This document shows, in pieces, positions 52,258-62,506 of a stretch of DNA of 64,000 nucleotides (within the stretch, counting starts at the first letter, position 1; each line of letters starts with the position of its first letter). Source of the stretch: Liopterus haemorrhoidalis (taxonomy: Eukaryota; Arthropoda; Insecta; Coleoptera; Dytiscidae); NCBI GenBank assembly GCA_963971575.1, contig OZ020611.1, forward strand, positions 226,664,260 through 226,728,259, written 5' to 3'. A program made the translations under genes and the position numbers. Under the pieces are notes generated by a model. It saw only the letters and a list, made by a program, of their open reading frames with translations. It was not told where the DNA came from and did no database searches.

Positions 52258-52337
52258 ACACTCAGCATTCCGCCTTCACTTAATATTTTTTGATTATATA
52301 TTTATCTAAGATGAATTTTTTCAAAATTTTATTGAAC

Positions 52338-52525
52338 ATTACACTATAAAAAAAAAAATACTGCACAATTTAGAAACCTACATAATGGTATTAGCCATTC
52401 GAATTAAAATTAACAAAAAAAAAATATTTTAACATAAAATTTGTTTTGGCATTCCAAATAATCATTATTCACTTACTAAATACCTGCGAAACCCTGAAAT
52501 GTGTGAAAATTCACACTTCACATAA
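52338..52525 (-). repeat. Second family A head, partial (A8b)
   Basis: Reverse-oriented head: AATGGTATTAGCCATTCGAA, TTTGGCATTCCAAATAATCA, CTGCGAAACCCTGAAATGTG, TGAAAATTCACACTTCACAT. Directly behind the truncated A8, so either a second insertion or a rearranged end of A8. Confidence 0.72.
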
Positions 52526-53111
52526 TTTTTTTTGTCATCATTTCGAGACATCCTTCTTTTTTCTCGTCATCACTTCAATCTGTCTTTCTTTTTTTTTTTT
52601 GTCTTAACTACGATCCCTTTTTCTTTTTTTTTCTTCTGAAGCCAGCCCTACAAATTTACTCTCCGACCCTGTTATTTTTTAGGCTTAGATCTATTGTTCA
52701 CCGACTACAACAGCGTTTTTGAAACTTTTCAGACAGCGACCTAGTGTTTCTTGTAATATTTTTTCACGGCCAAACCTTATCATCATTATCAATCCAGAAA
52801 GGTTTGGTGATGATGATTAAATATTTTCTGCGTGCCTGGGGACTGTTACCGGGCCGCAGTCCATAATTTTGGAAAGGCTACCTTAACATATTCTCTGCTT
52901 TTAAATATATTGGCACAAATTTTTCCAAAAAACTTGCAAAAACATTGCTCATCGTCTATAAAAATACTCAGCCACAAATCAAATTTAATCTAACATTTTT
53001 ACAGCTTTAAAAACCTCTCACTACCAAATCTTGAGACAAATAACAACTTGGCTAAATATCAAACATCGTCTAAACATAAAAAAATTACCTCGCGCGAAAA
53101 ATATATTGTTA
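52526..53111. other. No gene recognised
   Basis: A pyrimidine-rich stretch (52530-52640), then AT-rich DNA without motifs. Confidence 0.5.
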
Positions 53112-53240
53112 AAGACAAAACAGACATGGAAATTTTAAAACAGGTGAAAGTAGTGGACAGCGATTATAAGTGTGTACAAACAGAGCCAGGCAGTCTACAC
53201 ATGGCCAACTATATCAAATACTAAGTATTTCTTGTACAAT
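53112..53240. repeat. Dispersed repeat O, copy 1
   Basis: TTAAAGACAAAACAGACATG, AACAGGTGAAAGTAGTGGAC, CAGAGCCAGGCAGTCTACAC and TATATCAAATACTAAGTATT recur at 57185-57312 with scattered differences. A GCCAGGCAGTCTACA piece is also at about 49065. Origin unknown. Confidence 0.7.
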
Positions 53241-53364
53241 TTATGGCTATTAGAACCTGTACATACATAAAAATTATAAATTGGTATGTGCTAGTATAGT
53301 GGTAGGAGTATTTTTATCCCGAAAGGCACTTCTCATTTTGATACAGAAACCATATTTTCGCTTT

Positions 53365-53500
53365 ATATTTTAACACTTTATTCGAGAACTGGTGATCCAA
53401 TTTTCATGCACTCTTTTTCAATCTGTAGTTACATCATCTGGTCTGGTTCTAAACTATATTTAATTAAAAACGGTTCAGTAGTTTCAAAGTTATAATTAAA
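53365..53500. repeat. Dispersed repeat P, copy 1
   Basis: Shares TTATTCGAGAAC, TTTTCATGC and TACATCATCTGGTC..GGTTCTA with 54930-55045. Diverged; no ends identified. From 53500 to 53892 nothing is recognised. Confidence 0.5.
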
Positions 53501-53900
53501 TTTGGGTGCGCAGGTAAAATGAAATTAATATTTAATGTATTTTCTTGAAATTATCAACGACAACATAGATTTTGTCACCAGCAAGGTTGGTAGACGGTTT
53601 ATACACTTCAGAAATGAAGGTATCTTCCAAAGTTGCGACAAATTTTAACGGGAAAGTGATCTTGGGTCAGTTTGAATCTGTCTCCCGTACTTACATGTCT
53701 GTCGATATGGTTGTAGATGAGCAAGATATAATTTAGTATCCAGCCAATTCCTGAATTTTCTTATTCCATCAAGATTACCTTCTCACGCTCTTCTCTTGAA
53801 AGTAAGTGCACCAATAATGTTACTGAGGAACATAAATCCGTCAAAATTATGTACCTGAACACGTTTACAGATAAACAGTTTAAGAAACTATGCCGTAGAT

Positions 53901-54077
53901 CAGTGTTTCTCAATAGGTGGTCAGCGGGTCAGTTCTTGGTAGTCCGCGTACACAAAATTTCATTGGTATTAATAATGGGCATTTACGTAAAAATATGTTT
54001 TTCTTGATGTTCGTGGTCCGCGGTTAGTTTGGAATTCTGAAAGTGGTCCGCAACTGCTGAAGGTTTGAGAAACACTG
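53901..54077. mobile_element. hAT-type MITE (first of a pair)
   Basis: Ends CAGTGTTTCTCAA and TTTGAGAAACACTG are inverted repeats. Flanking octamers are CCGTAGAT (53893-53900) and CCGTAGAG (54078-54085), 7 of 8 identical. Interior GGTGGTCAGCGGGTC and GTGGTCCGCGGTTAG. 177 bp. Confidence 0.85.
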
Positions 54078-54085
54078 CCGTAGAG

Positions 54086-54406
54086 CATTCTTAACTCAAA
54101 CTTACCACGGACCAGCAAAATAAAACATATTTTTAGACGGACTTGTAAAATATCTAATTTTTTAATCAGACCGGGGAAAATATTATTTTATAATTATAAT
54201 TTATTGTAAAACTGTAAATTTACATTAAATAGTAAATATTTTTTAATTACTAGTGCACCAATAAACAAATTATAATTACATATACAAGTTCTACTAGTCG
54301 TAAATAATTTTACAAAAAATTATACTCTATTAGACATATGTTTTTAAAATATTCGGGGACCTGATAGATTTAGCCTTTTCCATGGACCAGTGGTTGAGAA
54401 ACACTG
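54086..54406. mobile_element. hAT-type MITE (second of a pair, shares the target octamer)
   Basis: The right end GGACCAGTGGTTGAGAAACACTG mirrors a worn left end CATTCTTAACTCAAACTTAC plus CACGGACCAG. The flanks CCGTAGAG (54078-54085) and TCGTAGAG (54407-54414) match in 7 of 8. Its left octamer is the right octamer of the previous MITE. Confidence 0.75.
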
Positions 54407-54414
54407 TCGTAGAG

Positions 54415-55167
54415 GCAATCATTATGGCTGGTTGGTGTACAGGCGAAAAGGTGGTAATCCCTAGAATAACGATGTTTCCTACAATTTTACCATATCAGTT
54501 CAAACGCCTCAAATTACCATCATATTTCGCGATGGTTATATTAATAAGTCTCAGGGTCCCTGTAGATAACTGGCGTTGTTTTGCAGAGTTCATGCTTCCA
54601 GAGTTCCAGAATTCATGAGTTGAATACGGAGCAAATGCGGAAAAAAACGCTGGGATTTCTGGTAAATTATTTAAATTTTGTTTAAAAAAATTAAATGGAA
54701 TTTCTTAGTTCTCAAATAATGAATAAAAGTGATTATCAAAAAAATTTTTAATTTGAAACTTCCCGCATGGGCAATTTTATGTAGCGTATTGGCGTGCCAG
54801 TTCTAGCAAGAAGATTTACCTACTAGTGCCTAATGGATGAACTAAAATCATTGTTGATAAAGAGGTTCTCAGATAATTTATCCTGTTCAGTTTAATCCTG
54901 GCCTTTCACATGTTTATAGTATTGTTATCGCATTATTCGAGAACTTCCGATTTTCATGCGGTTTCCAGCTGTAGCTACATCATCTAGTCAGGTTCTAGGT
55001 TGTGTATCATTAAGATCTGTCCGGTCACCTAATAACGATTAGGTATGTTTAAGTTCTAAAAAAATTTAGGTCAATAATAACGAATTGTCCCCTAGCGAAA
55101 CCGGACGATGCAGCTAGTATATACAGCCATGCTCATATGTATTAGGCACTTAATGATTTAGTAACAT
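54415..55167. other. No gene; dispersed repeat P copy 2
   Basis: At 54930-55045 TTATTCGAGAAC, GATTTTCATGC and GCTACATCATCTAGTCAGG match repeat P at 53365. The open frame 54382-54618 has no motif. Confidence 0.45.
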
Positions 55168-55405
55168 CGAAGTATCGAAAACATCGATGTTTGTTTTTAA
55201 AACATCGATGTTTTTACCATCGATGGTCAGCTGGCATTAGTATCGATAAAACATCGATGTCTACTACCGATGTCTACTACCGAATCGATAAGAAGAAACT
55301 TCTAATTTTTGCAAACAATGCGAACGGCCAACGACGCCAACACACTTTTTCTTTTTGAGTCTTGTTGACACTTTCCCAGTTGTTATTCCTCCAATCCCTG
55401 GATTT
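55168..55405. mobile_element. ATCGATG hAT-like element, fragment (copy 2)
   Basis: AACATCGAAGTATCGAAAAC, ATCGATGTTTTTACCATCGA and TGGTCAGCTGGC, then the GCGAACGGCCAACGACGCC region shared with 10343 and 55806. The middle part is deleted after CCGAATCGATAAGAAG. No termini. Confidence 0.7.
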
Positions 55406-55805
55406 TTTTTTTCGAATCCCGCGCATCGTGAGCGCATGGATATTTGTATTCCTCCGTATTATCTTATACTCATATACTCAAAAATAAAAAATAGAAAAAA
55501 GAATAAAAAAAAAGCACCACATAATAAATTTATCACCGCTCCCAACGCAGATAAAGACACTGTGGTAGTTGTAGACCTGAAACTTCGCTCTTTGGAATAA
55601 AAGGCCCGTGCTGAATATACATGGGTGGGACGTCCCGCGATGATGGGACGTTTTTGGGCTGAAGAAGTGTTACATCATCCCACAGATTTTACTTTTCTCG
55701 AATATTTTTGATTTTATATCGCCATTTTACATATTTCTTTGTATAATAATGTCTATACCACATCAGAAGTAATATTTCTAGTTGCTTTTCCAGAGAGTTG
55801 CGGTG

Positions 55806-56411
55806 TAGGGATGGGAAAAAAACATCGATGTATCGAAAACATCGATGTTTGTTTTAAAAACATCGATGTTTTTACCATCGATGGTCAGCTGGCGATAGTA
55901 TCGATAAAACATCGATGTCTACAACCGATGTCGATGTTTAAACTTTGAAATTCAGAAACTACCGCTAGAGGCGTTGGAATCTTAAAATTAAATTTTTATT
56001 AAAATTAGTACACAAAATATAAGCCATCTATTGTGATATAACAATACTAATAGTGTTAGTTCTTATTCTTCTTAGCAGTTAGCAGAATACGAAAAAATAA
56101 GAAGAAATTTCTAATTTTTGCAAACAGTGCGTACGACCATCGACGCCAACACACTTTTTCTTTTTGAGTCTTGTTGACACTTTCCCAGTTGTTATTCCTC
56201 CAATCCCTGGATTTTTGTAAGTTGTCATTAGCTATTTTTTTATATATTGAAGTTGGCTTTTCCTGAACAAAATGATCAAAAGCTTCAATTAATCGGTAAA
56301 AGTAACTAGAATTGAAAATCTAGTTCCGCCTAAACCAAAGGAACAGACTTTATTTCAACTTAAAAAAGTATAAAAATAATTGTGTATGACAGTATTACTT
56401 TTATGTTAAAT
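55806..56411 (+). mobile_element. ATCGATG hAT-like element, left half (copy 3) with truncated family E MITE
   Basis: Starts TAGGGATGGGAAAAAAACAT with dense ATCGATGTTTT repeats, then the same internal sequence as 10343 (ACTACCGCTAGAGGCG, AACAATACTAATAGTGTTAG). It contains the right part of a family E MITE (about 56213-56350, TAGTTCCGCCTAAACCAAAG) at the same point as copy 1, so that insertion predates amplification. Breaks off at about 56411 against the Tc1 remnant. Confidence 0.72.
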
Positions 56412-56564
56412 TTCAATATGTTAAGCTCCAAACAAGCTGGAGGGGGATGCCATATAAGATAGGTTTTTCGTTCAATAGCAATCAGTTCTAATACAGATTT
56501 TATCCAAGTGAGCAAGTGTTGATTTAAAAAAAAAATTGGTTTAACGAATTATTGAAGTGTAAAA

Positions 56565-57045
56565 ATGCCGAAAAAAAGACAATTAACAGTTGGCGAGCGC
56601 GCCCATATAATGTTATTGCATAAGCAGGGTGTCACCCAATGTAATATTGCAAATGAAATGTTCTCGGTGCGCAGTCCAAACAAAAATTAAACGGTTCAAC
56701 GAGATTGGATCTTATGAAAATCGACCCAAAAGTGGTCGAAAACGAAGAACCTGTGCAAGGCAAGACCGTATTTTGGAGCGGATATCTCTTCGAGATAGGA
56801 CGAAAACTTCAAAAGAACTCTCTTCCGAATTACTACAAGACCACGGAATAAATTTGGCAGCAAGTAGTGTTAGAAGAAGACTTGTTGAACGTAATTTGCA
56901 TGGGAGAAAGGCACGACGTAAACCACTTCTCACTGACAGGCATAAGAAACTACGTCTTTCATGGGCAGAAAAATACAAAAATTGGACCGAAGAGGACTGG
57001 GCTAAAGTTATATGGACGGATGAAACCAATGTTGAAGTAATATTC
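56565..57045 (+). pseudogene. Tc1-like transposase, N-terminal part
   Basis: From ATG 56565: MPKKRQLTVGERAHIMLLHK and QGVTQCNIANEM, then a frameshift near 56650 into IKRFNEIGSYENRPKSGRKR, DRILERISLRDRTKTSKELS, VRRRLVERNLHGRKARRKPL and EEDWAKVIWTDET. This is the paired-like HTH DNA-binding region followed by the first catalytic Asp (WTDE) of Tc1 transposases. The frame then leaves homology after about 57040, so the remaining DDE triad is missing. One frameshift plus truncation. Confidence 0.87.
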
Positions 57046-57184
57046 TACCAATGTATTAGCAATAATAATCCAGTAAAATACAAAAAAAATCTCTGTATAT
57101 GAGATGGGGGTGCCACGCTTATTTACCTATTTATTGCTCGTTTACTATTATTTATAATTTGATCATGTATCAAATGATCCAGTT

Positions 57185-57312
57185 TAAAGACAAAACAGAG
57201 ATGGAAATGTTGAAACAGGTGAAGGTAGCGGATAGCGAGTATGAGCGTGTGTAGACAGAGCCAGGCAGTCTACACACGGACAATTATATCAAATACTAGG
57301 TATTTCTTGTTC
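57185..57312. repeat. Dispersed repeat O, copy 2
   Basis: Same blocks as 53112-53240 (TTAAAGACAAAACAGAGATG, CAGAGCCAGGCAGTCTACAC). It lies just after the Tc1 relic. Confidence 0.7.
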
Positions 57313-58837
57313 CCTCTGCGTGCGTATGCCTACTGCATACGATATCAACTTGTCCCGACCAATGGCTATCATACGTACACTCTTAACTATACCATTGCTC
57401 CGTATTAAGACTTTTTTACGTATTTTTATAAAGGAATTTTTGCTTCGTTAAGAGTAGAAAATGAATTTTATTAAAGTTTATTAATTAATTTTGTATTTCT
57501 ATATAATTTAGAGATAATAGTCTCTGTTAAATCAATATAGAATAAATTGTTTGAAGCCAAGGCATTATACAGACTGGTTCATAAGTGTCATAAAGGTTGA
57601 AACATTCAATAATCTTTTTAGAATTTCGTAGATATAATCAAGAAACCCTAGTTACGGTTACTATAGCCGAAGTTACTCTTTGACTGCGCATTTTTCCTAC
57701 AATCACGTCAGAGAGGGGTGGAGTAATTAAAAAATTTAAGTGAGTATGAAGGGATCGAACTGTAAAAATTACAGTGTGGGCGCAAGATTATTAAAGTAAA
57801 TGTCGTCTCGTAACTTCTGACCAATCAGAGCGTGCGAGGGAATACGTCACACGTATGCCTAGGTCAAACTAGCATACAAAATTAATATAGATATTGCACG
57901 TTTTTAAGGTGATGTTATTATAGTTAATAAATAAAAATAAAATCGAATGCAAATATAATTTTAGGTATATTTAAATAAAAATAGAAAAACAAATTGCTAT
58001 AATTATATAGTAATTAATAAAATTGGAGGTAATATCGGTTTTTAAAAACGGATGGACGTATTTTAACGAAATTTGGTACAATAGTGTAGAACCAGGATCA
58101 AATATAGGCATGGTATTTCACAATTTTCTTTCTTAGGGAGTGTTTCTGGGTTAAAACTGATACTAAAAAACTTAAAATATTTCCTTTATAAACCGAACTA
58201 GCTTAACAGAAAAAAGTATACAATAAAAATTGTTTATAAGAAAACAAATCTTATTTGTTCTAAGAATTTTTTCAATTTGGTGAATATTAGGGTAGTTACG
58301 GGGGGACACCCTAAAACTAAAATATTGAAATATTTCACTTATTATTCTCTTCACATCAAAAATGAAAGTAAGAAAATTTATTTAGAACGTAGAAATATTC
58401 TTTTCGAAGAAAAACGAAATTAAAACAAGTAGAAAATCAAAAAATTAAACGATGTTTTTATATCTATAGCCAAAAATCAAACTTTACGTGTATATAACAT
58501 ATACGATAAACAAAGATTGACGTCCCGTTAGCATACGGATGACACGTAGCCTCTCTATTTACCCCCACCACTGCAAGTTACGAGATAATCTTATACTTTT
58601 ATAATCTTGGACGGGGCGTACTACAGATATTCTTCTTCCTCAGCCTGTATTTATCCACTGTTAGATATAAGCCTCTTTCGTCTTATTCCACGCATCTTTA
58701 TCTTAAGCTTTTCTATACCACTGGTTCCCGGCGATTGGCTTTATAACGTCAAGCTACCGTTTTTAAGGTTTTTCAACACTTCTTCTATTTAACCGCGGTT
58801 GTTAATGAACTATTTTATTTGTCCATCTAGTTGAGCC
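57313..58837. other. No gene recognised
   Basis: AT-rich, with short frames lacking motifs on both strands; no repeat ends seen. Confidence 0.5.
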
Positions 58838-59512
58838 TTGATTGGCTACGTATCCTGCCCAGTTTCATTTGAGGTTCGCAGTACGTTGTATTACCTCGGA
58901 GACAGTGTTTTGTCAAGGACCCATGTTTTTTGGTGGCTTAAGGCATTTTCAGAAGGAAGAGAATTGATAGAAGATGAATCACGCAGCGCAATGCCTTCAT
59001 CTTCAAGAATCGATGAAAATGTCGACAGAATCCGGGGTCTTGTGCGTTCAAATCGTCGGTTGACAGTCAGAATGATCGGGGAAGAGTTGAATTTGACTCA
59101 CACTACCGTTCATCAGATTTTGACCAATGATTTGGGGATAACAATGTGCCTTGTCACGCAGCAATTTCAATAAACGAGTTTTTGGCCAATAGAAACATTC
59201 CTGTGGCTCCTCTGCCTCCTTATTCGAGTTGTTGAGTCTTTGTGACTTTTCCTCTACTTAAGATTGAAAAATCACCTCAAGGGACGTCATTTTGGGACAC
59301 TCGAAAACATTCAAATGTCTGTAACCGACCAGCTGAAAGCTATTCTAGTATCCGAGTTCCAGCACTGTTATGGGGATTGGAAGAACCGTTTCCGGCGCTA
59401 TGTGGCTTCTCAATGTAGTTATTTTGAGGGAGACAATAATTGTAATTATATTCGAATAAAAAAATTAAAGAAACCAGTCCGATTACTTAATTTACACACC
59501 TCGTATGTATAA
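58838..59512 (+). pseudogene. mariner (SETMAR-type) with internal deletion
   Basis: The first part reads GDSVLSRTHVFWWLKAFSEG, DENVDRIRGLVRSNRRLTVR and MIGEELNLTHTTVHQILTND, the double HTH DNA-binding region. Near 59161 the sequence jumps to SINEFLANRNIPVAPLPPYS, then (from 59264) LKNHLKGRHFGTLENIQ and VASQCSYFEGDN, the C-terminal end. The whole catalytic core up to the third acidic residue is deleted and frames shift twice. Distinct mariner subfamily from D1-D3. Ends abut the Foldback-like element. Confidence 0.85.
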
Positions 59513-59519
59513 AGAAAAT

Positions 59520-60565
59520 GGTTCCATGACAACTGGGGCCGTTAGACAATTCGGGCCGTTCACAATTGGGGCTTTTCACAACTGGGGCCATTAACAATTG
59601 GGGCAATGGACAATTCGGGCCGTACACAATTGGGGCTTTTCACAACTGGGGCCATAACTATAAGAGATAGAGTCTTCTTTTGTTTTAAATAAAGAATAAT
59701 TATTTTACAAGTTGGCATAAATTAAATTGCGTGTTTTTTGAAAAAAAATATTTTAATGGTTTGACTATATAAATAAAAAAAATTATTTAAGGGTTGGCTT
59801 AAGTAAATTTAAGTGTTCTTTTGAATAAATATATGAAAAATGTATTTTAAGATTTAAAAAATACCATCATACATAAAAAAAAAAACTAGGAAAATCAAAT
59901 AGTCAAACAAAAAATAACTGATTTTTTCGTATTTGACTCATATTAATTAAATTTAGTTACAAAATATTAACTTCTAAAATTAAATACATTTTTTATTTAT
60001 TTATTCGAAAGAACACTTATATATACTTACGCTTAAAATCCATTTTTATTTATATAGTCAAAATAGCACTACATTTTACTTAATCTAACCCTTAAAATAC
60101 AATTTCTTTTTAATCAAATGAACACGAAAATTTACTTAAGCTAACCCTTGAAATATAATGATCAAAAGTACATAATCAAACTATTATTATTATTATTATT
60201 ATTATTTTTTTTTTTCAAAAGAACACGCAATTTATTTTATGCCAACTTGTAAAATAATTATTTTTTGTTTTAAACAAAAGAAGACTCTATCTCTTATAGT
60301 TATGGCCCCAGTTGTCAAAAGTCCCAATTGTGCACGGCCCGAATTGCCCATCGCCCCAGTTGTTAATGGCCTCAGTTGTCAAAAGCCCCAATTGTGTACG
60401 GCCCGAATTGTCCAACGCCCCAGTTGTTAATGGCCCCAGTTGTGAAAAGCCCCAATTGTGTACGGCCCGAATTGTCCACCGCCCCAGTTGTTAATGGCCC
60501 CAGTTGTGAAAAGCCCCAATTGTGAACGGCCCGAATTGTCTTACGGCCCCAGTTGTCTGGTTACC
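59520..60565. mobile_element. Foldback/MULE-like element, 9-bp TSD, minisatellite arms
   Basis: The ends GGTTCCATGACAACTGGGGC and GGCCCCAGTTGTCTGGTTAC(C) are inverted; AAAGAAAAT is perfectly duplicated (59511-59519, 60566-60574). The arms (about 59520-59925 and 60060-60565) are inverted copies. Their outer parts are tandem repeats of ACAATTCGGGCCGT, ACACAATTGGGGC, TTTTCACAACTGGGGCC modules; the right arm has more units than the left. A 9-bp duplication with long repetitive arms matches Mutator-like/Foldback elements. Frames over the right arm are repeat artefacts. No transposase. Confidence 0.88.
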
Positions 60566-61182
60566 AAAGAAAATGTAATGCTATAGTTTTTAAAACCATG
60601 CCTGTGAAGAAATATGAAAAACAAAAAATTAATAATGTTTTTAAGGTGCATATATATCAGGGATGGGGAGTCGGAGTCGGAGTCGGGAGTCGGGAGTCGA
60701 GGAGTCGAAGCTTTTTGGAGGAGTCGGAGTCGGAGTCGGGAGTCGGAAAAAGTTATCGACTCCCGACTCTTTGATTACATTTTTATCAAGGATGTGAACA
60801 ATTCGAAAACGCAAGCATAATACCATACTACCAGAATTTTTTAAAGCACGGAAACAGGAACGACATTTTGTTCTCTGTTCATGAACGAAAATGAAATTAA
60901 AAATATTCAATACCGGTTTTACACGGTTTCCTTCATGCTTTCCAGTTAAAAATTTAATTAACATTATTAGTATTAACAGATTAATGATAAAGATTTTTGT
61001 TTTTAGTCATATCTAATTTTTCTTTTTCTGTATACTTTGTATATATTGTATGTTAAAACGGAACTAAACTGGATTTTTATTTTATCAAGTTGTAACGAGC
61101 TTTGTGATTATTTCATGTGTCATGTTGGCAGCTAAAATCTATATGTCAAAAGAAAAAGTGACATGTTATGAAAAATAAAGTA

Positions 61183-61350
61183 CAGTCTGTTCCAATTAGG
61201 CGGAACTAACCGGAATTTTCATTTTTGTAAGTTGTCATTAGCTATTTTTTTATATATTGAAGTTGGCTTTCCTGGTCAAAAGCATCAATCAAACGGTAAA
61301 AGTAACTAGAATTGAAAATCTAGTTCCACCTAAACCAAAGGTACAGACTT
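61183..61350. mobile_element. Family E MITE, complete copy
   Basis: Ends CAGTCTGTTCCAATTAGGCG and CCTAAACCAAAGGTACAGACTT, flanked by TA (61181-61182, 61351-61352). 168 bp. Interior TTTTTGTAAGTTGTCATTAG shared with the truncated copies at 10668 and 56213. Confidence 0.85.
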
Positions 61351-61497
61351 TATATAAAATACAAAACAAATTTTTTTAAAACTAACATATTCGAAAATTT
61401 GTATCAAATGACTCAATAGTCAAGATGAAATGAAAATGATATTTAGTAAAAACAGCTCACCCCAACCCAAGATTTTTACTGTAAGTATAGTCTGTTT

Positions 61498-61668
61498 CTT
61501 TGGTTTAAGCGGAATTAGATATCGAAATCTACTAACTTTTAAGTATTGAATGAGGCTTTGTATCATTTTGTTTAACAAAAGCCCACTTTGATCGTTATTT
61601 TTTGAACTCGTGATAATTCAAGAAAATATAATTCCATATAGTTGCGCTTAAACATTTGCAATAGACTT
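61498..61668. mobile_element. Family E MITE, diverged copy
   Basis: Ends TAGTCTGTTTCTTTGGTTTA and AAACATTTGCAATAGACTT, flanked by TA (61496-61497, 61669-61670). Interior AAAGCCCACTTTGATCG fits the E consensus. 171 bp, nested beside the previous copy. Confidence 0.75.
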
Positions 61669-61798
61669 TACAATTTACGAGTGAAAGGAGTCGGGAGTCG
61701 GGAGTCGGAGTCGGAGTCGATTTTCAAAAATACCGACTCCGGAGTCGAGAGTCGGGAGTCGATAATTTTTCTATCGACTCCCCATCCCTGATATATAT

Positions 61799-62506
61799 TA
61801 TTGTTGACACCACCAATTAGACTATGTTGCAAGTGGTTTAAACAACGAATAGAGAAATAAATATACTGAAAATTGTAAAGAATCCTTAACTCCTTAAACC
61901 CGTTATCCTTCACACTTTCAACTCTCACAATCGAATAGCAGTTACCGTTTACGGTAGTCGTTTTTAAAATCGGAACACACGCACGTTGGTAAGCCGCGGT
62001 AGGTCCGTCTGCCCAGATCTACCTACTTATCCTACCGTTGAGCAGCGTCAGCGTCAGGACCTCTCGCTTTAGTTTAACTGTTCGCGGCAGATCAAATTAT
62101 CAAAGAATGGCGCGAGATCAGAAGTGCAGTTGTGCCAGTAACCATGGCAAATGTAAACAAAAGCGGCGTCCTCTCTGTGTGACGTCACCGTCCCATGGCC
62201 CACCACGACCACTCACTACGACCGACATCCATTGTTTTATAATTCATCACACATACATGAAACAGTAGCGGCACGTCCAATTCAACAACTCAGGGCAGAT
62301 CTCACACAATATATGTACATCCAAACAAATGGACTATCAACGAGGTTTATAATGATAATTATTATTATAAACAAGGATTTGTGTAAAAATATTTATACAA
62401 ATTACAGGTTATGCTTAGCCGTTCGCAACCGGCTTTAAACAGTAGGTGCCTTTCTGTGTACGCTAAAAAAATGGACGTAGTACTGACCAGATTACTCCTG
62501 AATGTA
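61799..62506 (+). other. Unassigned; possible promoter or first-exon region
   Basis: From about 61970 to 62220 GC content rises; TGACGTCA (CRE-like palindrome) occurs near 62179. An ATG in good context (CAAAGAATGG, ATG at 62107) opens a 54-codon frame beginning MARDQKCSCASNHGKCK that ends without a recognised domain. Might be the 5' end of a host gene, or chance. Confidence 0.25.

Larger units (their letters stand above)
50899..52288 (-). mobile_element. Family A scaffold element, copy A8, split by a SINE
   Basis: Left end AGGGTTTTGTAGGTATGACC, TCTG array (50947-51010), scaffold, cassette, then the long-type head region (AAGCTCTTAGATTAAGAGAT, CAAAATATGTCCTACACACT). The SINE at 52010-52257 lies inside it. 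After the SINE the A8 sequence resumes (GCCTTCACTTAAT) and stops at about 52288, so its own head end is lost. Confidence 0.83.
60658..61790. mobile_element. hAT-type MITE with GGAGTC subterminal arrays, 8-bp TSD
   Basis: Ends CAGGGATGGGGAGTCG and CGACTCCCCATCCCTG are perfect inverted repeats flanked by ATATATAT (60650-60657, 61791-61798). Both ends carry GGAGTC/GGGAGTC repeats (60670-60760 and 61687-61762). The interior holds two family E MITEs (61183, 61498). The low-complexity duplication is less telling than others, but the TIRs are exact. Confidence 0.87.

Noticed and set aside
60239..60494. Proline- and cysteine-rich frames in 60239-60494 as a secreted peptide
   Set aside because: They are translations of the Foldback arm minisatellite in two frames.
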